A DNA stretch of 32,734 nt from NCBI GenBank assembly GCA_017415995.1, contig JAFQDN010000018.1, positions 1 to 32,734 of the forward strand. Reading direction: 5' to 3'. The notes beneath the pieces were generated by a model that saw only the letters and a program-made list of their open reading frames with translations, ran no database searches and was not told the DNA's origin. This document shows positions 17,739 through 26,410 of this stretch, in pieces (position 1 is the stretch's first letter; each line of letters begins with the position of its first letter). Source of the stretch: Akkermansia sp. Lineage in GTDB: Bacteria; Verrucomicrobiota; Verrucomicrobiia; Verrucomicrobiales; Akkermansiaceae. The position numbers were made by a program, and so were the translations under genes.

Positions 17739-17786
17739 CTAGCCAAATGCCCGGAAGCGCCTGAAAACTAATAAACTAAAGGAAAC

Positions 17787-18188
17787 ATGCCGACCATTAA
17801 TCAGCTCGTCCGCAAGGGACGTATCGTACCGGAAGAGAAGTCGAAGTCTCGCGCTCTTCATAGCTGTCCGCAGCGTCGTGGCGTCTGCCTTCAGGTGATG
17901 ACACGTACGCCGAAGAAGCCGAACTCCGCTCTTCGTAAAGTAGCTAAAGTCCGCCTTACCAATGGCGAAGAAGTTATCGCCTACATCGGCGGTGAGGGGC
18001 ACAACCTTCAGGAGCACTCCATCGTACTTGTACGTGGTGGCCGTGTGAAGGACTTGCCCGGTGTTCGTTATCACATCGTTCGTGGTGCTCTGGACTGCCT
18101 TGGCGTTGACAAGCGCCGCCGTGGCCGTTCTAAGTATGGTGCCAAGCGCCCCAAGGCCGGTGCCGCCGCTCCCGCTAAGAAGAAGTAA
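17787..18188 (+). CDS. rpsL: 30S ribosomal protein S12
   Basis: 133 aa decoding-centre protein of the small subunit. The S12 hallmarks are intact: [11 protein letters not shown] (Lys42/Lys43 region), [15 protein letters not shown] with the Asp that RimO can modify, and a basic tail. Lys at the positions equivalent to 43 and 88 of E. coli indicates a streptomycin-sensitive sequence type. First gene of the operon, with an AAGGA Shine-Dalgarno a few bases before the ATG, one of few good ones in this operon. Confidence 0.99.
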   Translation: MPTINQLVRKGRIVPEEKSKSRALHSCPQRRGVCLQVMTRTPKKPNSALRKVAKVRLTNGEEVIAYIGGEGHNLQEHSIVLVRGGRVKDLPGVRYHIVRGALDCLGVDKRRRGRSKYGAKRPKAGAAAPAKKK

Positions 18189-18216
18189 ATCTGTAACTTT
18201 TTAACAATAAAAGACT

Positions 18217-18690
18217 ATGGCTCGTCGTAAACGCGTCTATAAGAAGATTGAACGTCGTGACTCTCGTTACGATTCCGTTCTCGTAGGTCGTCTCATCGGT
18301 AAGGTGATGCTTGCCGGTAAGCGTGCCCTTGCAGAGCGCATCGTGTACAAGGCTATTGATATTGCTAACGAGGGTACCGATACCGTAAGCCCGCTTGAGG
18401 TTCTTACCCGTGCTATCGAGAATGCCAAGCCCCGTGTGGAGGTGAAGAGCCGCCGCGTGGGCGGTGCTACTTACCAGGTTCCCTTGGAGGTTGCTCCCGA
18501 TCGTTCCGAGGCTCTGGCTATGCGCTGGATCATCAACTACGCCCGCAACCGTAAGGGTGTGCCGATGGCTAAGGCTCTCGCTAATGAAATCAAGGAAGCC
18601 GCTGCCAATCAAGGCGCTGCTGTCCGCAAGCGCGATGATGTGCACAAGATGGCTCAGGCCAACCGTGCCTTCGCTCACTTCCGCTGGTAA
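18217..18690 (+). CDS. rpsG: 30S ribosomal protein S7
   Basis: 157 aa primary 16S rRNA-binding protein that nucleates the small-subunit head. Family motifs are visible: ARRKRVYKK at the start, VEVKSRRVGGATYQVP, RWIINYARNRKG and a C-terminal AQANRAFAHFRW. Length is normal. It follows rpsL after 28 bases in a spacer with no Shine-Dalgarno. A weak hairpin (18696-18713) follows its stop before fusA. Confidence 0.99.
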   Translation: MARRKRVYKKIERRDSRYDSVLVGRLIGKVMLAGKRALAERIVYKAIDIANEGTDTVSPLEVLTRAIENAKPRVEVKSRRVGGATYQVPLEVAPDRSEALAMRWIINYARNRKGVPMAKALANEIKEAAANQGAAVRKRDDVHKMAQANRAFAHFRW

Positions 18691-18751
18691 TTGCCACGAG
18701 GAGTTTTTCTCGTAATCTCTGAAAACAACAACATTCATATTACTTTAAATT

Positions 18752-20932
18752 ATGGCTAGTGTTAGCAGCCCAGACCGCAAGGCCCCGCTTGAGCGCTACC
18801 GCAACTTCGGTATTGCAGCTCACATTGACGGTGGCAAAACCACGCTTTCCGAGCGCATCCTTTTCTACACAGGCATGATCCACAAGATCGGCGAGACCCA
18901 CGAGGGTTCTGCGACGACCGACTGGATGGAACAGGAGCAGGAACGCGGTATTACCATTACTTCCGCCGCCGTAACAACTAACTGGAAACAGTTGCCTGCT
19001 GAGGGCTGCTGCAAGCTTTTCGAGAACGAGAACTTCCAGCTCAACGTTATTGATACCCCCGGGCACGTGGACTTCACCGCTGAGGTGGAGCGCTCCCTGC
19101 GTGTGCTCGACGGTGCCATCGTAGTGTTCTGCGGTGTTGCCGGTGTGCAGCCCCAGACTCAGACCGTATGGCGCCAGGCCAACAAGTACGAGGTGCCCCG
19201 CATCTGCTTCGTTAACAAGATGGACCGCACCGGTGCCAACTTCGACAACGTACTTGCTGACATCAAGACCAAGCTCGGCGCCAACGCCGCTGCCGTTCTT
19301 ATCCCCATCGGCTCCGAGGACCAGCTCCGTGGCCAGATTGACGTGGTGAACCAGAAGGCTATCTACTACTCAGACTCCGACCGCATGGGTTCCACCTACG
19401 AGGTGAAGGATCTTGAGGGCGAGCTTAAGGAGGTTGCCGAGGCTGCTCTGGAGGAGCTCAAGAGCGCTGTTGCTGACGTGGATGACGAGCTCGCTGAGCT
19501 CTTCCTTATGGAGGAACCCATCGATGCCCCCACCCTCAAGGCTGCTATTCGTCGCGCCTGCATCGCCAACAAGTTCGTGCCCGTAACCGGCGGTTCCGCT
19601 TTCAAGAACAAGGGTGTTCAGGGCCTGCTCGACGCCGTTGTGGACTACCTTCCCTCCCCGCTTGAGGCCAAGCTTGCCACCGTTACCGGTACCGTTCCCA
19701 CCGGCCTTGATGAGAATGGTTACGAGACCTTCGATACTCACGACATCATCCCCTCCGATGATGACAAGCCCGTTGCTCTTGCATTCAAGCTTTGGGCCGA
19801 CAAGTTCGTGGGTTCTCTTGTGTTCATTCGCGTGTACACCGGCGTTATCCGTAAGGGTGATACCGTTTACAACCCCCGTACCCGTAAGCGTGAGCGCGTA
19901 GGCCGTCTCCTCCAGATTCAGGCCAACGTTCACACCGACGTGAACGAGGTTTACTCCGGTGACATCGCCGCCATCGTAGGTCTCAAGAACGCCACCACCG
20001 GTGACACTCTTGCCTCCGATGACTTCGACTTCACCCTTGAGCCCCCGACCTTCCCGGACACCGTTATCTCCATGGCCGTGGAGCCGCTTACCAAGGCTGA
20101 CCAGGAGAAGATGTCCAACGCTCTCCAGCGCCTTTCCGCTGAGGACCCCACTTTCCGCGTTAAGACCGACGAGGAAACCGGCCAGACCATCATCGCCGGT
20201 ATGGGTGAGCTTCACCTCGACATCATCGTGGACCGCCTCAAGCGCGAGTTCAAGGTAGAGGCCAACACAGGTAAGCCCCAGATTGCCTACCGCGAAACCA
20301 TCACCAAGTCCGCTGACCGCGTACAGGGCAAGCTTGTTAAGCAGTCCGGTGGTCGTGGTCAGTACGGTGACGTGGTTATCGCCATGCGCCCGGGTGAGCG
20401 TGGTACCGGCCTCAAGATTGCCAACAAGATTGTCGGTGGTGCCATTCCCAAGGAGTACATGAATGCCGTGTACGCCGGTCTTAACGAGGCTATGAACTCC
20501 GGTACCGTTGCCGGCTACCCCGTAGAGGACGTAGAGGTTGACGTTATCGATGGTTCCTACCACGAAGTTGACTCCAACGAAAACGCTTTCAAGATGGCTG
20601 CCATCTTCGCCATGAAGAACGCTTTTGCTAAGTGCGCTCCCGTACTGCTTGAGCCCATCATGGCTGTGGAAGTTGTCACTCCCGCTGAAAACCAGGGCGA
20701 CATCATGGGCGACCTCAACCGCCGCCGCGCCATGGTTAAGAACATGGAGCACAAGGGTAACGAGTGCGTACTCACTGCCGACGTTCCGCTCGCTGAGATG
20801 TTCGGTTACTCTACCGATATCCGTACCCTTTCCAAGGGCCTCGCTTCCTACTCCATGGAACCCTCCCACTTCGAACAAGTACCCCAGAACCTTGTCGCCG
20901 ACATCGTCAAGGCTCGCGGTGGTAGCAAATAA
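18752..20932 (+). CDS. fusA: Elongation factor G
   Basis: 726 aa translocation GTPase, all five domains present. G1 is AHIDGGKT (residues 23-30), G2 is RGIT (65-68), G3 is DTPGH (101-105) and G4 is NKMD (155-158). Domain IV has GRGQYGDV and IPKEYMNAVYAGLNEAM. Most bacterial EF-G proteins read AHIDAGKT in G1; the Gly-Gly here is an unusual substitution that still fits the P-loop rule. A short Cys-Cys-containing insert (PAEGCCKLFENEN) lies before the G3 strand. It is the third gene of the operon, and the usual tuf gene does not follow. Confidence 0.98.
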   Translation: MASVSSPDRKAPLERYRNFGIAAHIDGGKTTLSERILFYTGMIHKIGETHEGSATTDWMEQEQERGITITSAAVTTNWKQLPAEGCCKLFENENFQLNVIDTPGHVDFTAEVERSLRVLDGAIVVFCGVAGVQPQTQTVWRQANKYEVPRICFVNKMDRTGANFDNVLADIKTKLGANAAAVLIPIGSEDQLRGQIDVVNQKAIYYSDSDRMGSTYEVKDLEGELKEVAEAALEELKSAVADVDDELAELFLMEEPIDAPTLKAAIRRACIANKFVPVTGGSAFKNKGVQGLLDAVVDYLPSPLEAKLATVTGTVPTGLDENGYETFDTHDIIPSDDDKPVALAFKLWADKFVGSLVFIRVYTGVIRKGDTVYNPRTRKRERVGRLLQIQANVHTDVNEVYSGDIAAIVGLKNATTGDTLASDDFDFTLEPPTFPDTVISMAVEPLTKADQEKMSNALQRLSAEDPTFRVKTDEETGQTIIAGMGELHLDIIVDRLKREFKVEANTGKPQIAYRETITKSADRVQGKLVKQSGGRGQYGDVVIAMRPGERGTGLKIANKIVGGAIPKEYMNAVYAGLNEAMNSGTVAGYPVEDVEVDVIDGSYHEVDSNENAFKMAAIFAMKNAFAKCAPVLLEPIMAVEVVTPAENQGDIMGDLNRRRAMVKNMEHKGNECVLTADVPLAEMFGYSTDIRTLSKGLASYSMEPSHFEQVPQNLVADIVKARGGSK

Positions 20933-20970
20933 ACCAACTCAATTACTAACCTAAACATAACCGCACGTTC

Positions 20971-21279
20971 ATGCAAAGTCCCAAAATCCGCATCCGTCTC
21001 CGTGCTTTTGACAGCCGCGCTATCGATCGCTCCGCTTCCGAGATCGTCGAAACCGCTAAGCGCACGGGCGCCAAAGTTGCCGGTCCGATTCCTTTGCCGA
21101 CTCGTATCGAGAAGTTCTCTGTGAACCGCTCGGTCCATGTTAATAAGAAATCTGCCGACCAGTTCGAAATCCGCACCCACAAGCGTCTTCTTGACATTGT
21201 GGAACCGACCAGCCGCACGGTTGAGGAGCTCAAGAAGCTCAACCTGCCCGCCGGTGTGGACATCACCATCAAGATCTAA
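20971..21279 (+). CDS. rpsJ: 30S ribosomal protein S10 (NusE)
   Basis: 102 aa. S10 also acts as NusE in transcription antitermination. The conserved stretches [32 protein letters not shown] and [20 protein letters not shown] are intact. It opens the S10 block directly after fusA, with no promoter visible in the 38-base spacer, so str and S10 genes appear to form one operon. Confidence 0.99.
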   Translation: MQSPKIRIRLRAFDSRAIDRSASEIVETAKRTGAKVAGPIPLPTRIEKFSVNRSVHVNKKSADQFEIRTHKRLLDIVEPTSRTVEELKKLNLPAGVDITIKI

Positions 21280-21330
21280 TCCCCGATTCAGATCATCTCA
21301 TTACGAACCTCTAAACAGATTTTTTATAAC

Positions 21331-21975
21331 ATGTCTTTAGGACTCATTGGTAAGAAGGTTGGCATGACCCGCGTCTTCAATAAGGAGACCGGTGCCATGA
21401 TCCCCGTCACGGTTATCGACGTGACCGGCAACACTTACGGCCAGATCAAGACCCAGGAGAAGGACGGTTACACCGCTATCCAGGTCGCTTTCGACGAGCA
21501 GAAGGAGAGCCGCCTCTCCAAGCCCGTCGCCGGCCACTTCAAGAAACTCGGCATCGCTCCCGCCAAGCTCCTCAAGGAGTTCCGCGTCGATGCCTCCGAG
21601 CTGCCTGCTGAAGGCGCTGCTCACCCCGGCTGTGAACTCTTCGAGGAGGGTGCATGGGTGGACGTGATCGGCACCAGCAAGGGTAAGGGCTTCCAGGGCG
21701 TTGTGCGTCGTCACAATTTCTCCGGTTCCCCCATGACCCACGGCTCCATGATGCACCGCCGTACCGGTGGTGTGGGCGCTTGCGCTACTCCCTCCCGCGT
21801 TTGGAAGGGCCAGAAAATGCCCGGTCACATGGGCAATGAGCGCAAGACGGTGCAGAACCTGAAGGTCGTTCAGGTTCGCAAGGACGACAATGTAATCCTC
21901 GTTTCCGGCCCGGTTCCCGGCGCCAAGGGTTCCTACGTTGTTGTTCGCCCCGCCAAGAAGAAGAACGGTAAATAA
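21331..21975 (+). CDS. rplC: 50S ribosomal protein L3
   Basis: 214 aa large-subunit assembly protein. The start (GLIGKKVGMTRVF) and core (PMTHGSMMHRRTGG, SRVWKGQKMPGHMGNER) are canonical. At the position of the Gln that PrmB methylates in E. coli (GQNQTPG), this protein reads GACATPS, so that modification is probably absent. Length is normal. The spacer before it is T/A-rich with no clear Shine-Dalgarno. Confidence 0.98.
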   Translation: MSLGLIGKKVGMTRVFNKETGAMIPVTVIDVTGNTYGQIKTQEKDGYTAIQVAFDEQKESRLSKPVAGHFKKLGIAPAKLLKEFRVDASELPAEGAAHPGCELFEEGAWVDVIGTSKGKGFQGVVRRHNFSGSPMTHGSMMHRRTGGVGACATPSRVWKGQKMPGHMGNERKTVQNLKVVQVRKDDNVILVSGPVPGAKGSYVVVRPAKKKNGK

Positions 21976-22000
21976 ATATACGAACTAGGAGAACCTATCT

Positions 22001-22609
22001 ATGTCCGCAACTGAAATGACAATTGAGGCAGCTACCGCCGCGAATATCGTGACGGTAGGCCCCGAGAAGGGCAGCCAGGCCGTGCATGACCTGGTGACCG
22101 CCTATCGCGCCAACCGTCGCACCGGCTCCGCTAACACGAAGACCCGTGGCGAGGTTGCCGGTAACAACCGCAAGATCTACCGCCAGAAAGGCACGGGTAA
22201 CGCCCGTCACGGCGACCACCAGAGCCCCATTTTCGTGGGTGGTGGTGTTGTGTTCGGCCCCCGTCCGCAAGACTACAGCAAGAAGGTGAACAAGTCCACC
22301 CGTAAGTTGGCTCTGCGCCGCGTGCTCGGTGACATCATCTCCGGCGGTAAGGTTTGCACCGTTCCTTCATTCACCATCGAGGATGGCAAGACCAAGAGCT
22401 TTGTTGCAGCCGTGGCTGAGATTGCCGACTGCAAGAAGGTGCTCATCATCTCCCAAAACTTCGACGAGAAGACCCTCCTTGCCGGTCGCAACGTGCAGAA
22501 TGTTCTGCTCATGACCGCTGCTGAGGTAAACGTGGAGCAGCTGCTGCACGCCAACAAGGTTGTCATCGTTGAATCCGCTCTCGAAACCATCGCCAACCGC
22601 ACTAAGTAA
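22001..22609 (+). CDS. rplD: 50S ribosomal protein L4
   Basis: 202 aa. The exit-tunnel loop is preserved (KIYRQKGTGNARHGDHQSPI, then FVGGGVVFGPRP), as are KLALRRVLGD and the C-terminal NVLLMTAAEVNVEQLLHANK. The N-terminus is short and divergent. In E. coli L4 represses the S10 operon; no comparable leader was recognised here. An AGGAG sequence precedes the start at a somewhat long distance. Confidence 0.97.
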   Translation: MSATEMTIEAATAANIVTVGPEKGSQAVHDLVTAYRANRRTGSANTKTRGEVAGNNRKIYRQKGTGNARHGDHQSPIFVGGGVVFGPRPQDYSKKVNKSTRKLALRRVLGDIISGGKVCTVPSFTIEDGKTKSFVAAVAEIADCKKVLIISQNFDEKTLLAGRNVQNVLLMTAAEVNVEQLLHANKVVIVESALETIANRTK

Positions 22610-22610
22610 T

Positions 22611-22895
22611 ATGAACAGCATATACGACGTAATCAAGAAGCCCCGCGTGTCCGAAAAGGCCACTGTGCTGCACGAGACAACGGGTGAGCTTGTGCTTGAA
22701 GTGGCGGTGAAGGCCACCAAGCTTGAAATCAAGCAGGCCGTGGAGAAATGCCTCGGTAAGAAGGTAGCTTCCGTTCGCACCGCTAACTATGACGGCAAGG
22801 CTCGCCGCACTCGCACCAAGGATGCCGGTACCGCCCCCGCCTGGAAGAAGGCATATGTGCGCCTGGCTGCCGGTGAAACCCTCGACCTCGTATAA
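22611..22895 (+). CDS. rplW: 50S ribosomal protein L23
   Basis: 95 aa protein at the tunnel exit, docking site for trigger factor and SRP. The open frame extends back into rplD, but ATG 22611 (MNSIYDVIKKPRVSEKAT) is the proper L23 start and lies one base after the rplD stop. Core features are present: IKQAVEKCLGKKVASVRT and the KDAGTAPAWKKAYV segment. Translational coupling to rplD is likely. Confidence 0.97.
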   Translation: MNSIYDVIKKPRVSEKATVLHETTGELVLEVAVKATKLEIKQAVEKCLGKKVASVRTANYDGKARRTRTKDAGTAPAWKKAYVRLAAGETLDLV

Positions 22896-22929
22896 TTCAG
22901 AACCCCTAAGACAATAGAAGTAAGCTATC

Positions 22930-23763
22930 ATGTCACTCAAGTCATTCAAGCCTACAACTCCGTCCAACCGCTACAAGGTTCTGCCCTCGTTCGACGAGAT
23001 CACCAAGAGCAAGCCGGAGAAGTCCCTCCTCGAGCCCATCCGCAAGAGCGGTGGCCGTAACAACAATGGTCGCATCACCACCCGTCACATCGGTGGTGGC
23101 CACAAGAAGCACTATCGTCTTGTAGACTTCCGCCGCACCCGTCAGGATGCTGCTACCGTGCTCGCCATTGAGTATGATCCGAACCGCACCTGCCGCATCG
23201 CCCTTGTGCAGTATGCAGACGGCACCAAGAGCTACATCTTGGCTCCCGTTGGTCTTACCGTCGGCATGACGGTGCAGGCCGGTGAGAATGTTGCCCCGAA
23301 GGTTGGCAACGCTATGCCCCTCAAGAATGTACCCCTCGGTACCGCCATCCACAACATCGAGGTTCGCCCCGGCAGCGGCGGCAAGGTTGCCCGTTCCGCC
23401 GGCCAGCAGGCCATCCTCTCCAACCGTGACGGCGAGTACGCTTTGGTCAAAATGCCCTCCGGTGAGGTTCGCAAGTTCCGCGTGGAGTGCTACTGCACCA
23501 TCGGTCAGGTCGGCAACACCCAGCACATGAATGAGTCCTCCGGTAAGGCAGGCCGTACTCGCTGGATGGGTATCCGCCCGACTGTGCGTGGTATGTGTAT
23601 GAACCCCGTCGATCACCCCAACGGTGGTGGTGAGGGTAAGTCCAAGTCCGGTGGTGGTCGCCAGCACCTCAAGTCTCCTTGGGGTCATGTCAAGGGTCAG
23701 AAGACTCGTCGTCTTCGCAAGCCCAGCGACACCTTCATCGTTCAGCGTCGCAAGTCCAAGTAA
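22930..23763 (+). CDS. rplB: 50S ribosomal protein L2
   Basis: 277 aa protein near the peptidyl-transferase centre. Canonical parts: [40 protein letters not shown] and [13 protein letters not shown]. The His matching E. coli His229 (VDH) is present, while the second His of the usual DHPHGGG reads Asn. The C-terminal tail is basic. Length is normal. Confidence 0.98.
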   Translation: MSLKSFKPTTPSNRYKVLPSFDEITKSKPEKSLLEPIRKSGGRNNNGRITTRHIGGGHKKHYRLVDFRRTRQDAATVLAIEYDPNRTCRIALVQYADGTKSYILAPVGLTVGMTVQAGENVAPKVGNAMPLKNVPLGTAIHNIEVRPGSGGKVARSAGQQAILSNRDGEYALVKMPSGEVRKFRVECYCTIGQVGNTQHMNESSGKAGRTRWMGIRPTVRGMCMNPVDHPNGGGEGKSKSGGGRQHLKSPWGHVKGQKTRRLRKPSDTFIVQRRKSK

Positions 23764-23790
23764 TTTTAACCTTCAACTTCACTAATAACA

Positions 23791-24060
23791 ATGGGACGTT
23801 CCCTCAAAAAAGGACCCTTCGTAAGCCAGCCTCTTCTCGACAAGGTTGACGCCCAGATTCAGAACGGGAGTCGTAAGCCGATCAAGACATGGAGCCGCGC
23901 CTCCATGGTGATTCCGGACTTTGTCGGTCTCACTTTCGAGGTACACAACGGTAAGAGCTTTACCACGGTGTACGTCACGGAGAACATGGTGGGCCACAAG
24001 CTCGGTGAGTTTGCCCCGACGCGCATCTTCAAGGCGCACGGCGGTATCGGCAAGAAGTAA
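23791..24060 (+). CDS. rpsS: 30S ribosomal protein S19
   Basis: 89 aa small-subunit head protein. [11 protein letters not shown] at the start, then [20 protein letters not shown] and [13 protein letters not shown] are standard. The upstream spacer (23764-23790) contains no G at all, so there is no Shine-Dalgarno. The next gene is not rplV, as it would normally be, but an exported protein of unknown function. Confidence 0.98.
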   Translation: MGRSLKKGPFVSQPLLDKVDAQIQNGSRKPIKTWSRASMVIPDFVGLTFEVHNGKSFTTVYVTENMVGHKLGEFAPTRIFKAHGGIGKK

Positions 24061-24081
24061 TATTAACCCGCACTGAACCAC

Positions 24082-24786
24082 ATGCCGAAGCTTCATTCCG
24101 TTACAAGCCTGCTCATAGCTGCACTCAGCAGCGTGATGCTCGGCCATGCGGATGAAGCCGGCAGTGGGACGGAGCACAAAATCGCACAACTCGAACGCCA
24201 GGTAGCCACGCTTCGTGAAGCCTACGCCCTCGCCAGGGCAGATGCGGATGAAGCACGCCGCCAACTGCGTGAAATACGCGCCAGATTGGAGGCACTCGGT
24301 GGCACCGCGTTAGGTGACAGTGAGGAAAAGCTCATTGAGACCATTGCTCAGCTGGAGGCAGCCAATGCCGAGACTGAGCTGCTCAAACAAGCTGCTCTCA
24401 ACCTCGCCGCTGCCATTGAGTCATACACTCGTGGCGCACTGGTAGAGGACGCTGTGGCCAAGCAAGGTCTGGATGCTGCCCTGCGTGAGTTGGATGTAGC
24501 CCTCGGGCTGCGCCAAGCTCAGCCGGACGAGCTCTCCGGGAACATGCATGAAGCCACTATTCTGAGCATCGACTCGGAGAGCGGTCTCATCGTCATCAAC
24601 GCCGGCAGAGCTGCCGACATCCAGGTGGGCATGCCCATGCAGATTACCAGAGGTGATCAGGTTATTGCCCGTGCGATTGTTACTGACGTCCGTAAGAAGG
24701 TTGCAGGCCTGCTTGTGCAAAAGCACGTCAATGCCTCGCTTTCCGTAGAAGTCGGTGACCGTGTATCCGTTACAACAAACGATTAA
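24082..24786 (+). CDS. Exported coiled-coil protein with a C-terminal beta-domain, embedded in the S10 operon
   Basis: 234 aa of unknown function between rpsS (21 bases upstream) and rplV (22 bases downstream), same strand, with no terminator or promoter seen around it. Residues 1-23 form a signal peptide (LLIAALSSVMLGHADE). Residues 30-115 are long, charged and heptad-rich (KIAQLERQVATLREAYAL and onward), i.e. coiled coil in two parts. Residues 155-231 are beta-rich with GLIVINAGRAADIQVGMPMQ and SVEVGDRVSV, reminiscent of the small beta-domains at the ends of FlgT or MreC-type envelope proteins. Codon use matches the ribosomal genes. The call of an exported protein is solid; any function is not. 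Confidence 0.85.
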   Translation: MPKLHSVTSLLIAALSSVMLGHADEAGSGTEHKIAQLERQVATLREAYALARADADEARRQLREIRARLEALGGTALGDSEEKLIETIAQLEAANAETELLKQAALNLAAAIESYTRGALVEDAVAKQGLDAALRELDVALGLRQAQPDELSGNMHEATILSIDSESGLIVINAGRAADIQVGMPMQITRGDQVIARAIVTDVRKKVAGLLVQKHVNASLSVEVGDRVSVTTND

Positions 24787-24808
24787 ATCTTCAACAAATA
24801 CCATAACA

Positions 24809-25147
24809 ATGGAAGTTAAATCAGTATACAAGAACGCTCGCATCTCTGCGAAGAAGATGCGCGACGTAGCCGCCGCCGTTCAGGGGATGTCTGTCTCCCA
24901 GGCAACGGACGTGCTCAGCTACACTCCGAAGAAGGGCGCCTACCTCCTCAACAAGACGCTGAAGGCTGCCGTCGCTAATGCCGAGAACAACAATGGCCTT
25001 TCCGCTGACGAGCTCGTGCTCAAGAGCGTAATGGTTGATGAAGGTCCGACCTTCCGCCGTACCATGGCCCGTGCTCGCGGTTCCGCTAACATGATCCGCA
25101 AGCGCACCTCTCACATCACTGTAATCCTCGCCCCTGCCGAGGCATAA
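24809..25147 (+). CDS. rplV: 50S ribosomal protein L22
   Basis: 113 aa large-subunit protein lining the exit tunnel. The open frame runs upstream into the preceding gene, but ATG 24809 (MEVKSVYKNARISAKKMRDV) is the natural start. Family features follow: YTPKKGAYLLNKTLKAAVANAENN, FRRTMARARGSANMIRKRTSHI. The upstream spacer has no G. This region carries the macrolide-related beta-hairpin, which appears intact. Confidence 0.97.
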   Translation: MEVKSVYKNARISAKKMRDVAAAVQGMSVSQATDVLSYTPKKGAYLLNKTLKAAVANAENNNGLSADELVLKSVMVDEGPTFRRTMARARGSANMIRKRTSHITVILAPAEA

Positions 25148-25171
25148 CCACTAACAAGCACACATAACACT

Positions 25172-25903
25172 ATGGGTCAGAAAGTAAATCCTATCGGTTT
25201 CCGTCTTGCCGTTACTAAAGACTGGCGCTCTAAGTGGTATGCTACGGGCAAGGACTATGCCACGAAGCTCCACGAAGACCTCAAGATCCGTAAGTTCATC
25301 AAGGACTTCACCGCTAAACTCAACAGCGACCTCAAAGGCTCCACGCCCGCTATCTCCCGCATCACCATTGAGCGCGCTTGGAACAGCGTTCGCGTGACCA
25401 TCGCTACCGCTCGTCCCGGTCTCGTCATCGGGCCCAAGGGCAAGAACATCGAGGACATGACTGCCGCCCTTTCCAAGCTTTGCGGTGGTGCTCAGGTCAA
25501 GCTCGACATCATGGAAATCCGCCAGCCCGAGCTCGATGCTCAGCTTGTTGCTGAGAACATCGCCACTCAGTTGGAGCGCCGTGTTTCCTTCCGTCGCGCC
25601 ATGAAGCGTGCCGTTCAGGTTGCCATGGACTTCGGTGCTGAGGGTATCCGCGTACGTTGCGCAGGCCGTTTGGGTGGTGCCGACATCGCCCGCGCCGAGC
25701 AGTACCGCGAGGGTAAAGTACCGTTGCAGACACTGCGTGCCCCCATCGACTACGGTTTCGCCGAGGCTCGCACTCTCTATGGTATCATCGGTATCAAGTG
25801 CTGGATTAACAAGCGCCCGGAGACTGCCGGTTCCGCTTCCTCCGGCCGTCCGAATCGCTCTGCACGTCCCCGCCGTGATCGCGCTGATCGCCGTGACGCA
25901 TAA
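25172..25903 (+). CDS. rpsC: 30S ribosomal protein S3
   Basis: 243 aa mRNA-entry protein. The start [17 protein letters not shown] is canonical. The KH domain has [10 protein letters not shown] (GxxG loop), and the second half has [34 protein letters not shown] and [19 protein letters not shown]. The C-terminal tail is Ser/Arg-rich and lineage-specific. It follows rplV after 24 bases with a nearly G-free spacer. Confidence 0.98.
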   Translation: MGQKVNPIGFRLAVTKDWRSKWYATGKDYATKLHEDLKIRKFIKDFTAKLNSDLKGSTPAISRITIERAWNSVRVTIATARPGLVIGPKGKNIEDMTAALSKLCGGAQVKLDIMEIRQPELDAQLVAENIATQLERRVSFRRAMKRAVQVAMDFGAEGIRVRCAGRLGGADIARAEQYREGKVPLQTLRAPIDYGFAEARTLYGIIGIKCWINKRPETAGSASSGRPNRSARPRRDRADRRDA

Positions 25904-25945
25904 CTCAATTCTACGAACCTTTAACGATTACAGGAGATTTAAGAT

Positions 25946-26380
25946 ATGCCTTTAATGCCTAAACGAGTGAAGGACAACCACCGCAAGATGCACCGCGGTA
26001 ATCGCGGTGGCAATGCAACCAGCGGTGATTATGTTGCCTTCGGTGACTTCGGTCTGCAGGTTCTCACCCGCGGCTGGGTAACCAACAACCAAATCGAGGC
26101 CTGCCGTGTGGCCATCAACCGTTATCTGCGCCGTCGCGGTCGTGTATACATCCGCATCTTCCCGCAGAAGTCTTTCACCAAGCGTCCGCCGGATACCCGT
26201 ATGGGTAAGGGTAAAGGTGCTGTGGAGGGTTGGGTAGCTGTATGCCGCCCCGGCAACATCATGTTCGAGGTTGGTGGTGTGACTGAGTCCGCCGCTCGCG
26301 AGGCTCTTCGCCTTGCCTCCAACAAGCTCGGTATCCGCACGCGTTTCGTCTATCGCCAGGGTGTTGCACCCCAGGCCTAA
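25946..26380 (+). CDS. rplP: 50S ribosomal protein L16
   Basis: 144 aa protein near the A site. [36 protein letters not shown] and [15 protein letters not shown] are characteristic; the Arg in TRMGKGKG matches the one hydroxylated in some bacteria. ATG 25946 is chosen because it gives the usual short extra N-terminus and has an AGGAG sequence nine bases upstream, one of the few strong ribosome sites in the operon. Confidence 0.97.
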   Translation: MPLMPKRVKDNHRKMHRGNRGGNATSGDYVAFGDFGLQVLTRGWVTNNQIEACRVAINRYLRRRGRVYIRIFPQKSFTKRPPDTRMGKGKGAVEGWVAVCRPGNIMFEVGGVTESAAREALRLASNKLGIRTRFVYRQGVAPQA

Positions 26381-26410
26381 ACCGTAAAAACTCTCAACAT
26401 TACAGATATT

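Larger units (their letters stand above)
17460..17786. other. Intergenic region upstream of the str-S10 operon
   Basis: No convincing long gene in 327 bases. It contains a 20-bp stretch of strictly alternating pyrimidine-purine (17520-17539, Z-DNA-prone), T-rich runs (T8 and T6 around 17547-17563), the operon promoter (17617-17644), a 6-bp leader hairpin at 17717-17738 and a 24-codon open frame (17668-17742). A Shine-Dalgarno (AAGGA) precedes rpsL. Confidence 0.6.

Noticed and set aside
18696..18713. Hairpin between rpsG and fusA as a terminator
   Set aside because: Only a 5-bp stem and no T-tract after it; fusA continues in the same operon order, so termination is unlikely.
19370..20878. 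502-codon open frame on the minus strand opposite fusA
   Set aside because: It mirrors the strong third-position bias of fusA, has low-complexity Gly/Val/Leu-rich composition, and matches no family; fusA on the plus strand is certain.
22942..23688. Open frame opposite rplB
   Set aside because: Mirror of ribosomal codon bias; rplB is certain.
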